Shown here piece after piece: positions 52,686-61,133 of a DNA stretch of 64,000 nucleotides. The position numbers and the translations under genes were made by a program. Position 1 is the first letter of the stretch. Each line of letters starts with the position of its first letter. The stretch is taken from positions 1-64,000 of the forward strand of contig QZKW01000082.1 of the NCBI GenBank assembly GCA_003599885.1, given 5' to 3'. A model generated the notes under the pieces. That model did no database searches, was not told the DNA's origin, and saw only the letters and a list, made by a program, of their open reading frames with translations. The stretch comes from Desulfobacteraceae bacterium. GTDB lineage: Bacteria; Desulfobacterota; Desulfobacteria; Desulfobacterales; Desulfosalsimonadaceae.

Positions 52686-52771
52686 AATGATGAGTGATGA
52701 ATGCTAAATGATGAATGGGTTATTTGGTTATCCGGGTTTCACTCATCATTTATCATTCCGCACTCATCATT
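52686..52771. repeat. ATGATGAGTG inverted repeats
   Basis: AATGATGAGTG (52686-52696) is exactly complementary to CACTCATCATT (52740-52750), with another copy at 52761-52771 and several ATGATGAATG variants. The convergent stop codons of the receiver gene and the hybrid kinase lie on either side. Similar ATGATGAATG runs occur at 15490-15515, so it is a low-complexity dispersed sequence that may also terminate transcription. Confidence 0.55.
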
Positions 52772-52773
52772 TT

Positions 52774-55719
52774 TCATCCCTCATCCAGCACCTCCCGGAT
52801 TTTTTCAGCCAAATGCCTGACGGAAAAGGGCTTTTGCAGAAAATGAACCCCTGAGTCGAGCACACCGTGATGGGCGATGGCGTTGGCGGTATAGCCGGAC
52901 ATGAAAAGGCATTTGATCCCCGGTCTCACGGCGCTTATCCTTTCCATAAGTTCCTTGCCGTTCATTTCGGGCATCACCACGTCGGTAACGAGCAGATGGA
53001 TCGGTTCCCCAGAGTGTTTTGCCATGATCAGGGCATCGGAGGGACTTTTGGCGGAAAGCACGGTGTATCCGTATTGCGTCAAAATCGTTGTGCCGAGATT
53101 TAATATGGACTCCTCATCTTCTACCAGAAGCACGGTTTCGTTTCCCATAAGGTTTTTGCTGGATACCGCAATCGCTTCTTCCACAACCCCTGACTCGGTT
53201 CGGGGCAGATAAATTTTAAAGGTTGTTCCTTGTCCCGGTTCGCTGTAGACATTGATGAACCCGTTGTTTTGTTTCACAATGCCAAATACCGTGGCCAGTC
53301 CCAGTCCTGTTCCTTTCCCCAGCCCCTTGGTGGTGAAAAACGGCTCAAATATCCGGTCACGCGTTTCTTTGTCCATCCCGGCCCCTGTATCGCTGACAGC
53401 GATCAGCGTGTATTTTCCAAGGACAAAGCCCACGTGATGGGCGCAGTAATCTTCATCAAATTCCACATTTTCAGTTTCAATGGTGACGGCGCCCACTCCG
53501 CCAATGGCATCTTTGGCGTTGATCAGAAGATTGGCCAGAATTTGGTCGATCTGGGCCGGGTCCATTTTCACGGGCCAGATATCAGCCCCCGGTTTCCATG
53601 CCAGATCAATATCCTCACCGATAAGCTTCCGGAGCAGTTTGAGCATGCTGGATATGGTATCGTTCAAATCCAGGACTACAGGGTTAATCGTCTGTTTTCG
53701 GGCAAAGGCCAGCAACTGACGGGTCAGATTCGCCGACCTTCTGGCCGCATTCAGGATTTCCTGAAGATCTTTGAAAATCGGCAGTCCGGGATCGACCTGT
53801 CCCAGGACAATTTCCGTATATCCGATGATCACCATAAGCATGTTGTTGAAATCATGGGCCACACCGCCGGCCAGCCGGCCCACGGATTCCATTTTCTGGG
53901 CCTGCCGGAGCTGGGATTCCATGTTCTTTTGATGGGTAATGTTGACAAAAACGCAATGAGTTCTGTCGAAAGCGTTGTTGATGTCACGGCTGATGCGTCC
54001 CTCAAAAAACACCGTGATTGGGGAGCCGTCCTTTCGCCGCATTTCATATTCGATACCGTGGATCTCGTTTGCCGCTTTGAACGTTTCAAACCCCTGCTGG
54101 AAAAGACCGGGACCATCGCCTGCCAGAAAATCGCCGAACCATTTGCCGATAACTTCTTCTTTTGTGTATCCGAGTTCAGCCAGCCATGTTTTATTGATAT
54201 CCAGAAAATTACCCTGAGCATCCAGGGATTGATAGGCCACGGGTAGGTTTTCGAACAACAGGCGAAATCGGGATTCGCTTTCCATAAGCAACTCCAAGCG
54301 GGCGCTGAGCAGCCTGCTCAAGTCGCGCTCCCGGGTCTGATCCCGGAACACCAGCACCACGCCGGTAACGTCGCCATTCTCATCCCGGATGGGCGCGCCA
54401 CTGTCAGTAATAGGGATTTGGGTTCCGTCTTTTGAGACCAGCAGCGCATGATTGGCGAGTCCGATGATTTTTCCATTTTCCAAGACCTTCTGAACCGGAT
54501 TTTTAACTGTTTCTCCGGTTTCTTCAGAGATAATCCGGAAGACGTCTTCGGTGGGTTTTCCTTTTACCTGGCTCTCGGTCCAGCCGGTCAGCCTTTCGGC
54601 AACCGGATTCATCTGCCGGATACGGCCATTCATATCCGTGGTGATGACCGCGTCGCCGATGCTGTATAAGGTGGTTTTATATTCTTTTTCAGCTTCCCTC
54701 AGATTATGCTCGGTCTGGAAGAGTTCCTGAAAAGCCCGTTTCCCTTGATGTTTATAGAAAAAGCCCATACTGGTCCAAGCTAGAAAGGTAAGGGTCAGAG
54801 TAATTAGTCCGATGAGCGATCCCCGGTACCTGGCTATGCTCAGAATTTCATCCGTATCCGCCTTAGTCATCATAAACCAGGGGGAATTCGGCACGGACCG
54901 GATATCGGCCAGCACCTCCATGTCCCGGTAATCGCGTCCCTCAAACAGGCCGGTCTGACCGAGTGCGGCCCGGACAGCCGGAACTTCGGTTTTGGCTATA
55001 GGGATTCTAAATGTCTGGGGTTTATCGGGTCGATGACGAAGCGTGTTGAGGAACAGAACGTCGTCACCGTCCTTTCGGACAAGCAGCGTTTCAGCGGTTT
55101 TGCTCGGCACGGGCCAGGATTGAATCAGAGGATAGACTTGCTGCGCCGGATCGGAGCGCAGGATGAGTGCGGCGGCAGGAAGGTTGTCCTCCCCAAAAAT
55201 CGGAGCCGCCACATCCAGATAAATCCGGTTATCGTTCGGGCAGCGGAAAAAGTCACCAAATACCACATTTTGTGAGGATATGGCCCGATCGACGAGCTGT
55301 TTCGTGTTGGACGCAAGATCTGTCAATCCGGAATTGAGGGACAGCAGAATTCGGCCGTCGGTTCCGGCAAGGATTATGTTATCATAGCCTTTGTGTTTTC
55401 GAATCGCTTGAAAGCGTTTCTGCAGAGTTGTTTGGATCCCAGAGGAAATTTCCGGGGTCTTGAGCCACTGAAGCGTGTTTGCCTGGACCATTCCTGTTGA
55501 ATAAGTGCTGGCGTCCGCCTCCCGATCCTGCCGCCAGGAGGTGATCTGCCGGATTTTGAGATCCGCAATCGCTTTCATCTCATTGAATTTTTCGGCCCGG
55601 ACGGCGGTTGTTTCATACTGGTAATACCTATAACCGCCTGTAATAAAACAAAAGGTTAAAACGCCTAACAGGATGAACAGCTTCCATGGGGTGGGCGGCG
55701 TGGGTTGTTTATGGTTCAT
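52774..55719 (-). CDS. hybrid sensor histidine kinase (Cache-PAS-PAS-HisKA-HATPase-receiver)
   Basis: About 981 residues. A membrane helix near 12-32, a ~270-residue extracytoplasmic sensor domain and a second helix (about 300-322) are followed by two PAS domains (YSIGDAVITTDMNGRIRQMNP and FENLPVAYQSLDAQGNFLDINK). HisKA is VAHDFNNMLMVIIGY, the ATPase has ANLLINAKDAI, DTGAGM and GTGLGLATV, and a C-terminal receiver carries LLVTDVVMPEMNG. AGGAGAG precedes the ATG at 55719. It is convergent with the receiver genes and may donate phosphate to them. Confidence 0.92.
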   Translation of the reverse strand: MNHKQPTPPTPWKLFILLGVLTFCFITGGYRYYQYETTAVRAEKFNEMKAIADLKIRQITSWRQDREADASTYSTGMVQANTLQWLKTPEISSGIQTTLQKRFQAIRKHKGYDNIILAGTDGRILLSLNSGLTDLASNTKQLVDRAISSQNVVFGDFFRCPNDNRIYLDVAAPIFGEDNLPAAALILRSDPAQQVYPLIQSWPVPSKTAETLLVRKDGDDVLFLNTLRHRPDKPQTFRIPIAKTEVPAVRAALGQTGLFEGRDYRDMEVLADIRSVPNSPWFMMTKADTDEILSIARYRGSLIGLITLTLTFLAWTSMGFFYKHQGKRAFQELFQTEHNLREAEKEYKTTLYSIGDAVITTDMNGRIRQMNPVAERLTGWTESQVKGKPTEDVFRIISEETGETVKNPVQKVLENGKIIGLANHALLVSKDGTQIPITDSGAPIRDENGDVTGVVLVFRDQTRERDLSRLLSARLELLMESESRFRLLFENLPVAYQSLDAQGNFLDINKTWLAELGYTKEEVIGKWFGDFLAGDGPGLFQQGFETFKAANEIHGIEYEMRRKDGSPITVFFEGRISRDINNAFDRTHCVFVNITHQKNMESQLRQAQKMESVGRLAGGVAHDFNNMLMVIIGYTEIVLGQVDPGLPIFKDLQEILNAARRSANLTRQLLAFARKQTINPVVLDLNDTISSMLKLLRKLIGEDIDLAWKPGADIWPVKMDPAQIDQILANLLINAKDAIGGVGAVTIETENVEFDEDYCAHHVGFVLGKYTLIAVSDTGAGMDKETRDRIFEPFFTTKGLGKGTGLGLATVFGIVKQNNGFINVYSEPGQGTTFKIYLPRTESGVVEEAIAVSSKNLMGNETVLLVEDEESILNLGTTILTQYGYTVLSAKSPSDALIMAKHSGEPIHLLVTDVVMPEMNGKELMERISAVRPGIKCLFMSGYTANAIAHHGVLDSGVHFLQKPFSVRHLAEKIREVLDEG

Positions 55720-56169
55720 GGACTCTCTCCTGACCATCAATGGCACGCATTCCGTCTTTTTTCAGTTAACGGGAGTTTGGTGAGAATCGGATTGAACACT
55801 CTTTTGGTGTTGGTCTTTTGGGAATATTAAATAATATTGCATGTCATATTAGTTATTTAAATTTTCTTAATGAATTACTATATTTATAACGTATTGGGCA
55901 GAAAATTGCAAGGCGCGATTGAGGTTTTGGGCATCTGTTGATTAACCGCAGGTATAACGGAAGCGCATTTGTTCTGGTTTTTAAAAGAAGTGGATATTTT
56001 TTTCGCACCTTTCCCTGCGAGTTGATTCGTTACTGATAAAGAAATTCGCACCCGGTTATCTTTAACAATACAAAATGAGCGTTCATCATTATTTTTTAAA
56101 TGAATTATTATTTATAATTTCAGAATATTAAATTAATATTTGAATGTAAGTCGGGTAACTTTTCCGGTA
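55720..56169. other. AT-rich divergent intergenic region
   Basis: No gene. It separates the hybrid kinase from the His-rich protein gene. It is AT-rich with several TTATTTA/AATATT tracts that could bend DNA or bind a nucleoid protein. An ATGA-GCGT-TCAT partial palindrome near 56077 lies ~95 bases upstream of the sigma-54 promoter at 56170 and could be an activator site, but this is weak. Confidence 0.5.
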
Positions 56170-56185
56170 TGGCATATCAGTTGCA
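56170..56185 (+). promoter_or_regulatory. sigma-54 (-24/-12) promoter
   Basis: TGGCATATCAGTTGCA fits TGGCAC-N5-TTGCW with both invariant dinucleotides spaced correctly. It is 119 bases upstream of the His-rich gene. The TTTTACAC palindrome of the other two promoters is absent here, so a different activator may be used. Confidence 0.78.
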
Positions 56186-56303
56186 AATAATTACAACAAA
56201 ACAAAGCGCTTCAAGATCCGAACCGGTATGATGGACATTCAAAGATATTGTGGTTAATATATCTATCATATTTGAATGTTTAATCGATGGGAGGGCGATC
56301 AAA

Positions 56304-56795
56304 ATGAAAAAAATAATGGACCTAATATCAGTTTTATTGCTTTTGATGGTATTGGCGCTGCCTGCGGTTGCATCAGGCCGTGATGACGGAAATCGTGGCT
56401 ACCCTGGCTACCATCATTCAGATTCGTATGACCGCCATGGGGATCGTGATGATCAATCAAGCCGGGGGCATGACCGGAACCGCAATAAAAAATATGACCG
56501 AAATGACCATGATCGGGATCAGGGCAGGCATTATGAATACCGGCATCACGAACGTCCTTACAAAGGGTATAGAAGTCAGCCTTACGGTCGTTATTATCAT
56601 AAACCCCACAGGCATCATGACCATGAATACCATTACTACGGGCATTGGAATTCCTGGGGGGACTGGGAAAGATATCAAAGAATGTATCCGAAGCGGTTCC
56701 GGCATGGAGGATATTATCATGATGACGGCCATCTGTTTTTCAGGTTTTATGATCCGGATGGCGGCGCATACTTTTTTTATTCCATCGGCAGATAG
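56304..56795 (+). CDS. exported His/Tyr/Arg/Asp-rich protein
   Basis: A 163-residue protein. The signal peptide MKKIMDLISVLLLLMVLALPAVASG is followed by a low-complexity region (about 26-125) made almost entirely of His, Tyr, Arg, Asp, Gly and Asn, with clusters such as YHHSDSYDRHGDRDD and YYHKPHRHHDHEYHYYGH. The last ~40 residues (MYPKRFRHGGYYHDDGHLFFRFYDPDGGAYFFY) look ordered. Many His residues suggest Ni, Zn or Cu binding in the periplasm. GGGAGGGCG precedes the ATG. No family recognised. Confidence 0.7.
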   Translation: MKKIMDLISVLLLLMVLALPAVASGRDDGNRGYPGYHHSDSYDRHGDRDDQSSRGHDRNRNKKYDRNDHDRDQGRHYEYRHHERPYKGYRSQPYGRYYHKPHRHHDHEYHYYGHWNSWGDWERYQRMYPKRFRHGGYYHDDGHLFFRFYDPDGGAYFFYSIGR

Positions 56796-56853
56796 CGTCA
56801 GCAAGGGCTGATGATTTTTCACACAAACACTTAATGATCAGGAGCAAAAACAA

Positions 56854-57288
56854 ATGAGTCATATTAAACTATTAACGGTATTGGTGATCACGGCGGCGGT
56901 ATTGGTATTCGGCATCGGAAGTGCGCTGAGCGCTCCCGCAGAAGAAACCTATGTACTGCTTCCGGGGGCCGGAGACAAATGTCCTATTGATAAGGACACG
57001 TATTTTACTTACGGTTTTGATAAAAATCCCCAACTCGGAATCATTATCCTGAAGGTTGTCGTCACAAATAACAATCCGCTGGATTCCGAATTGACAATCA
57101 TCGGCGATTCCGGAATGCCCAGCATGCCCGGCCACCATGACTCCGGGGATGTGACGTTAAAACGCAACAAAAAAGGCGATTATCTGATGCCTGTGGATGT
57201 CGTGATGCCCGGAGACTGGGAAGTCCGGCTGAAATTCATCAAAGAGAACAAGGTCATTTATCGGGGAAGTATCCGCTTTGACATATAA
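56854..57288 (+). CDS. YtkA/FixH-like periplasmic protein
   Basis: A 144-residue exported protein (signal peptide to about ALSA, residue 27). The ordered part follows the YtkA/FixH pattern: variable strands, then MPSMPGHHDSGDVTLKRNKKGDYLMPVDVVMPGDWEVRLKF. YtkA-type domains are periplasmic, Ig-like and often linked with copper or cytochrome oxidase assembly. The His pair in MPGHH could bind metal. AGGAGC precedes the ATG. The stop codon directly abuts the hairpin element at 57288. Confidence 0.7.
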   Translation: MSHIKLLTVLVITAAVLVFGIGSALSAPAEETYVLLPGAGDKCPIDKDTYFTYGFDKNPQLGIIILKVVVTNNNPLDSELTIIGDSGMPSMPGHHDSGDVTLKRNKKGDYLMPVDVVMPGDWEVRLKFIKENKVIYRGSIRFDI

Positions 57289-57412
57289 TTCCAATTTGCA
57301 TTCAAGCGACATCTGTGTTGGCCGCGTCGTCGGCTCCTCAACGTATAAAAACATACGCCTGCGTCGCCTCCTCGCGTGCCGCCTTGATGTCATCTTGAAT
57401 GCAAATTGGAAT
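57288..57412. repeat. 125-base hairpin element with 19-base perfect ends
   Basis: ATTCCAATTTGCATTCAAG (57288-57306) and its exact complement (57394-57412) bound an imperfect stem whose inner parts also pair (GACATC / GATGTC, GGCCGCG / CGCGTGCC). The element starts at the last base of the previous stop codon and ends inside the signal-peptide region of the next gene. The geometry is that of a small non-autonomous palindromic element. Confidence 0.8.
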
Positions 57413-58390
57413 AAGTTCCTCATATCCCTTTTGGTGTTGTCCGGTGTCTTTCTGATGGCCGGTTCCGCCCGTGCAGCCGATTATCTGCTGTATCTGGAAG
57501 CCCAGGGGGTCGCCGGGTATTCAACCGAAACGGATGAAGTGGATTACTATTCCCATATGCCGGAAGAGGCCATGCAGAAACCATCGGTGGGTTTTGATTT
57601 TTTGAAACGTTTTTCCGGCGACTCCGGTGATTTTGGCGCCTTTGCCCTTCAATACCGGCTGGCCTATGATGATCCGGAAGACCAGCTTCAATCCCAGGTT
57701 TATAATGCGTATTTCAAGTATAAAGCCGGGTGGTCGGACCTGTGGGTGGGGCATAATCGTCCGGCGTTCGGGCTTTCGTCCTATTTTGACACCCACGCGC
57801 TTCTGCTGCCCACCCTGCCCATGTACGGGTTCGGGTTTGACCGGGATTGGGGCGCGGGATCATATAAGGATTTTGACTGGGGGAATTTCAGCCTTTCCGT
57901 CACCACAGGGACCGGTATGCCCGCGCGTTTTGAAGGAAATTATCTGGCTTCGGCCCGGATTTCCAGAGGGTTTTTAAGTCAGGATAATTACAACGCCGGG
58001 TTGTCCGTGAGCTATGGCGAAACCCTGGCGGTCATGGGCTATGAAGTCATGAGTGATGAGCCCAAGCCGACAGCCCTTGGCGGAGTGGATGCGACGTATC
58101 TCTGGGATATTTTTGAAGTTCGCTGTGACGTCATGGCCGGAGAAATCCGGGACGAATCGGCTGCGGCTGTTTTTTTGAGGGGCGGCGTCAACCTGATGGA
58201 AGAAGGCAGACTGAAGCTGGAAGCCCAGCCGGTATACCTCAAAACAGACGGAAGGGATAATTATCAACTGGCTGCCGGCCTGTCCTATCAGTTGACCGGC
58301 GACATCGCCATGCGCACGATGTACCAGTATGACCACGAAACAGCGGATCAGCGGGTGGTGGTGCAAGTCTACCTCTATAAAAGAATTTAG
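57395..58390 (+). CDS. outer-membrane beta-barrel-like protein with altered 5' end
   Basis: About 331 residues from a TTG at 57395. This start gives MNANWNKFLISLLVLSGVFLMAGSARA, a normal signal peptide. The mature part has amphipathic strands (DYLLYLEAQGVAGYSTE, GAFALQYRLAYDDPEDQLQSQVYNAYFKYKAGWSDLWVGHNRPAFGL, VVVQVYLYKRI). The frame stays open upstream through the hairpin element to 57278, so a longer start is possible but would bury the signal sequence. No ATG or ribosome-binding site serves this gene: the element seems to have replaced its original 5' end. It could now depend on read-through from the upstream gene. Confidence 0.6.
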   Translation: MNANWNKFLISLLVLSGVFLMAGSARAADYLLYLEAQGVAGYSTETDEVDYYSHMPEEAMQKPSVGFDFLKRFSGDSGDFGAFALQYRLAYDDPEDQLQSQVYNAYFKYKAGWSDLWVGHNRPAFGLSSYFDTHALLLPTLPMYGFGFDRDWGAGSYKDFDWGNFSLSVTTGTGMPARFEGNYLASARISRGFLSQDNYNAGLSVSYGETLAVMGYEVMSDEPKPTALGGVDATYLWDIFEVRCDVMAGEIRDESAAAVFLRGGVNLMEEGRLKLEAQPVYLKTDGRDNYQLAAGLSYQLTGDIAMRTMYQYDHETADQRVVVQVYLYKRI

Positions 58391-58414
58391 GGCCTGTTTT
58401 AAAAGGAAAAACCC

Positions 58415-59071
58415 ATGAAGGCGATACGGTTTCTGATTGTTTGCATAGCATTGACGGCTTTTGCCCACCCTTCGGCCCAGGCTGCCGTGGGCTGCGATCT
58501 CAATGATCCGGACCGGGACGTGGCAAGATTGTTCCCCGGCTCAACCGGTTATAAGACCATGTATGTGTCCATCGACAAAAAAGGGGGCGAGGCCCTGCTT
58601 CTCCAAATCGAAGCCCGGCTCGGCGACAAATTTCAGGGGCTTTTTGAAACCGCCGATGTCCCCTATACCATCTATGAAATATATAAGGGCAAAGACAAAA
58701 TCGGCTATATCCACGGCGTGAACCAGAAAGGCCGTTACGGCGGCCTTCAGGTGTTTCTGGTGCTGGATGTGGAAGGGAACATCCAGTCGTTTTATTTTCA
58801 AAAACTCACCTCGCGGGCGGCCAAAGAATTGCGTGACCCGTCTTTCGGTCAGCAGTTCGAAGGATTGAATCTGGCGGATTTTTATAAATACGATGTGGCC
58901 TCAAAGAAAACCGTTTCACCGGGCAGGGTTGATGCCATTAAAAATCCGTCCCCGGATGCGGCGGATGATTTTTACGCCTCACTTCGGGCCACCAAAAAGA
59001 ACCTGATTTTGATGGATGAATTTTTATATGGGAACAAATACTTGAAAGACTTCAAAGGCCATACCCCATGA
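58415..59071 (+). CDS. exported FMN-binding-domain-like protein
   Basis: A 218-residue protein. The signal peptide ends near AQA (residue 23). The middle resembles FMN-binding (RnfG/NqrC-like) domains: YEIYKGKDKIGYIHGVNQKGRYGGLQVFLVLDVEGNIQSFYFQKLTS, then FGQQFEGLNLADFYKYD. A Thr for covalent flavin (S(T/S)GAT-type) is not clear. It would act in periplasmic redox or as a partner of the ABC proteins downstream, with which it overlaps by 4 bases. Confidence 0.6.
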   Translation: MKAIRFLIVCIALTAFAHPSAQAAVGCDLNDPDRDVARLFPGSTGYKTMYVSIDKKGGEALLLQIEARLGDKFQGLFETADVPYTIYEIYKGKDKIGYIHGVNQKGRYGGLQVFLVLDVEGNIQSFYFQKLTSRAAKELRDPSFGQQFEGLNLADFYKYDVASKKTVSPGRVDAIKNPSPDAADDFYASLRATKKNLILMDEFLYGNKYLKDFKGHTP

Positions 59072-60258
59072 TCTCTATCTATAAGGTGTCATTTAAAAAT
59101 TTGCTCCGCAAACGCACCCGAACCATTCTGACAATTTTCGGGATCGCTCTGTCGGCATGGGTGCTGGCAAGCCTGCTGGGTTTCAATAAAGGGTATGAGG
59201 CCTCCCTGAGCCGGGATATCGACAATATGGGGTTTCAGGTGCTGCTCACCGCCAAGGGCTGTCCTTATGAAGCTGCCACCCTGATGCTCAAGGGCGGTAC
59301 GGGGTTGCGGTACATGCGGGAGGACGTGGTGCAGCAGGTTACGGGTGAACCGGAAGTGGAACGGGTGACGCCCATGCTCATGCAGGTGGTGTTCGATCCC
59401 AATAAAGGAGAAAGCGGCGGCATCTCCGCATATCTGGGGGTTGACCCGGTGACGTTTCCGAAAATGAAGAGCTTTCTGGAATTTCGCCAGGGCGGCTGGT
59501 TTACCGATCCGGATGCCATGGAAGTGGTAATGGGTTATGAGGCGGCGGAACTGGAGCAGCGGGAAGCAGGGGATATGCTTCTGATTCCGGAAAAAGAGGT
59601 TGAGCTTAAAGTGGTGGGGATTTTAAAGCGCTCCGGCACCCAGGACGACGGCACCATCTTTATGCCTGTCCGGACGGTGCAAACCCTGTTCAACAAGCCC
59701 GGCGAGCTGACGGGTCTGGGCATCAAGGTCAAGCAGGATGCCGATATCGTCGCGTTTGAGGAAAAACTCTACGGCCTGCCGGACGTGCAGGTGGTGTCCC
59801 TGGCCCAGGTGAAGCAGACCATTATGAACCTGGTTTCCACGGCCCGGATCATGGTGTTTTCCATTGCCATTATCGCGGTGCTCATCGCCATGGTCGGGGT
59901 GATCAATACCATATTGATGTCCGTATTTGAACGGTTCCAGGAGATCGGCATTTTAAAGAGCATCGGCGCCATGCCCTGGGATATTTTCAAACTGATCTGG
60001 ATAGAAACCGTTATTCTGTGTTTTATGGGGGGAGTGGTGGGCACAGCCATGGCTTTTGGTCTGTCGAAAATAACCGAAGTTTTGATCCGTAATCTCCTGC
60101 CCTATGCACCCACCGGGTCTCTGATCCAGCTCGACGCCCGGCTCGTGATCATGACCATGATCTCTGTGCTGTTGATCGGGGTTGTCAGCGGCATGTATCC
60201 GGCCTGGAAGGCGGCGCGCATACGGCCGCTCGAGTCCATCCGCAGTGAGGGCAATTGA
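59068..60258 (+). CDS. MacB/FtsX-type ABC transporter permease
   Basis: A 396-residue permease. There is one N-terminal helix (about 19-40), a ~220-residue periplasmic MacB-like domain, then three helices at about 265-288, 310-340 and 355-378, with the FtsX signature VGVINTILMSVFERFQEIGILKSIGAMP. It ends in KAARIRPLESIRSEGN, typical of the family. ATGA overlap with the upstream gene. Such transporters drive periplasmic conformational work (lipoprotein release, efflux) rather than classical import. Confidence 0.9.
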   Translation: MISIYKVSFKNLLRKRTRTILTIFGIALSAWVLASLLGFNKGYEASLSRDIDNMGFQVLLTAKGCPYEAATLMLKGGTGLRYMREDVVQQVTGEPEVERVTPMLMQVVFDPNKGESGGISAYLGVDPVTFPKMKSFLEFRQGGWFTDPDAMEVVMGYEAAELEQREAGDMLLIPEKEVELKVVGILKRSGTQDDGTIFMPVRTVQTLFNKPGELTGLGIKVKQDADIVAFEEKLYGLPDVQVVSLAQVKQTIMNLVSTARIMVFSIAIIAVLIAMVGVINTILMSVFERFQEIGILKSIGAMPWDIFKLIWIETVILCFMGGVVGTAMAFGLSKITEVLIRNLLPYAPTGSLIQLDARLVIMTMISVLLIGVVSGMYPAWKAARIRPLESIRSEGN

Positions 60259-60259
60259 T

Positions 60260-60943
60260 ATGAATGAAAACGCCATTAGCGCTGAAAATTTAACAAAAAT
60301 CTATACTCGTGGGATTGAACAGGTTCATGCGGTTGACCATATCTCTCTGGACATTCGGGCGGGTGAGTTTGTTTCAGTTGTTGGGCCGTCGGGTTCCGGT
60401 AAAACCACATTGATTAATGTTCTGGGATGCCTTGATAACCCGACCGCAGGCATCCTGACCATTGACGGACGTGCGGTTTTCACTGACGGCCGCTCGCTTT
60501 CGGAACGCCAGTTGACCCGTATCCGGCGGGAATTGTTCGGGTATATTTTTCAGAAATTTTACCTGATTCCGACCTTGACGGTGGAAGAAAACATCATGCT
60601 GCCCTTTACCTTTTTCAGGAAGGACGGAGCTTCCGAAAACGTGTCCCGGCTCCTTCACCTTCTGGGAATCGAAAGACGAAAAAACCACCTGCCGGGACAG
60701 CTTTCGGGCGGCGAGATGCAGCGGGTCGCCATTGCCCGGGCGCTGGTCAATAATCCCCGGATTCTTCTGGCTGATGAGCCCACCGGCAATCTGGACACTG
60801 CCCGAAGTGAAGAAATCGGACAGACCCTGACGGAATTAAATCAGAAACAAGGCCTGACCATCATCTTGGTCACCCACAACCCGTCGCTTGCCCAAACCGC
60901 CCAGCGAACCATCACGATTCATGACGGGAAGATAAAAAAATGA
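60260..60943 (+). CDS. MacB/LolD-type ABC transporter ATPase
   Basis: A 227-residue ATPase: Walker [16 protein letters not shown], signature [15 protein letters not shown], Walker [14 protein letters not shown]-loop VTHNPSLA. The ATG at 60260 is one base past the permease stop; a longer frame overlaps the permease but is not needed. It energises the permease and ends the envelope module. Confidence 0.92.
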   Translation: MNENAISAENLTKIYTRGIEQVHAVDHISLDIRAGEFVSVVGPSGSGKTTLINVLGCLDNPTAGILTIDGRAVFTDGRSLSERQLTRIRRELFGYIFQKFYLIPTLTVEENIMLPFTFFRKDGASENVSRLLHLLGIERRKNHLPGQLSGGEMQRVAIARALVNNPRILLADEPTGNLDTARSEEIGQTLTELNQKQGLTIILVTHNPSLAQTAQRTITIHDGKIKK

Positions 60944-60984
60944 AACTGCTCAGGCATTCAGGAGTCAGGAGTCAGAATAAATTT

Positions 60985-61061
60985 AAAATGCCTAAAATTG
61001 GCGTTCCGCTTCGCGGAGCCATTTTAAAAATTGATAAAAAGTCACCAACTTTAGGCATTTT
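60985..61061. repeat. AAAATGCCTAAA inverted repeat
   Basis: AAAATGCCTAAA (60985-60996) pairs with TTTAGGCATTTT (61050-61061); inside is a TCCGC-TTC-GCGGA hairpin. It lies between the convergent ABC ATPase and amidohydrolase genes and may act as a bidirectional terminator or be a dispersed repeat. TTTAGGCA recurs at 61065-61085. Confidence 0.5.
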
Positions 61062-61133
61062 AGGCACTTTCAAATTTTAGGCAATGATGGACCGACGCTG
61101 TCTCCGATATACTTGAGCAGTTACAAAAAAAAA

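Noticed and set aside
56368-56811. Overlapping 147-residue frame rich in Met/Ile/Thr in the His-rich gene
   Set aside because: It is the shifted reading of His/Asp codons (CAT/GAT to ATG/ATC); the frame used here has a signal peptide and ribosome-binding site.
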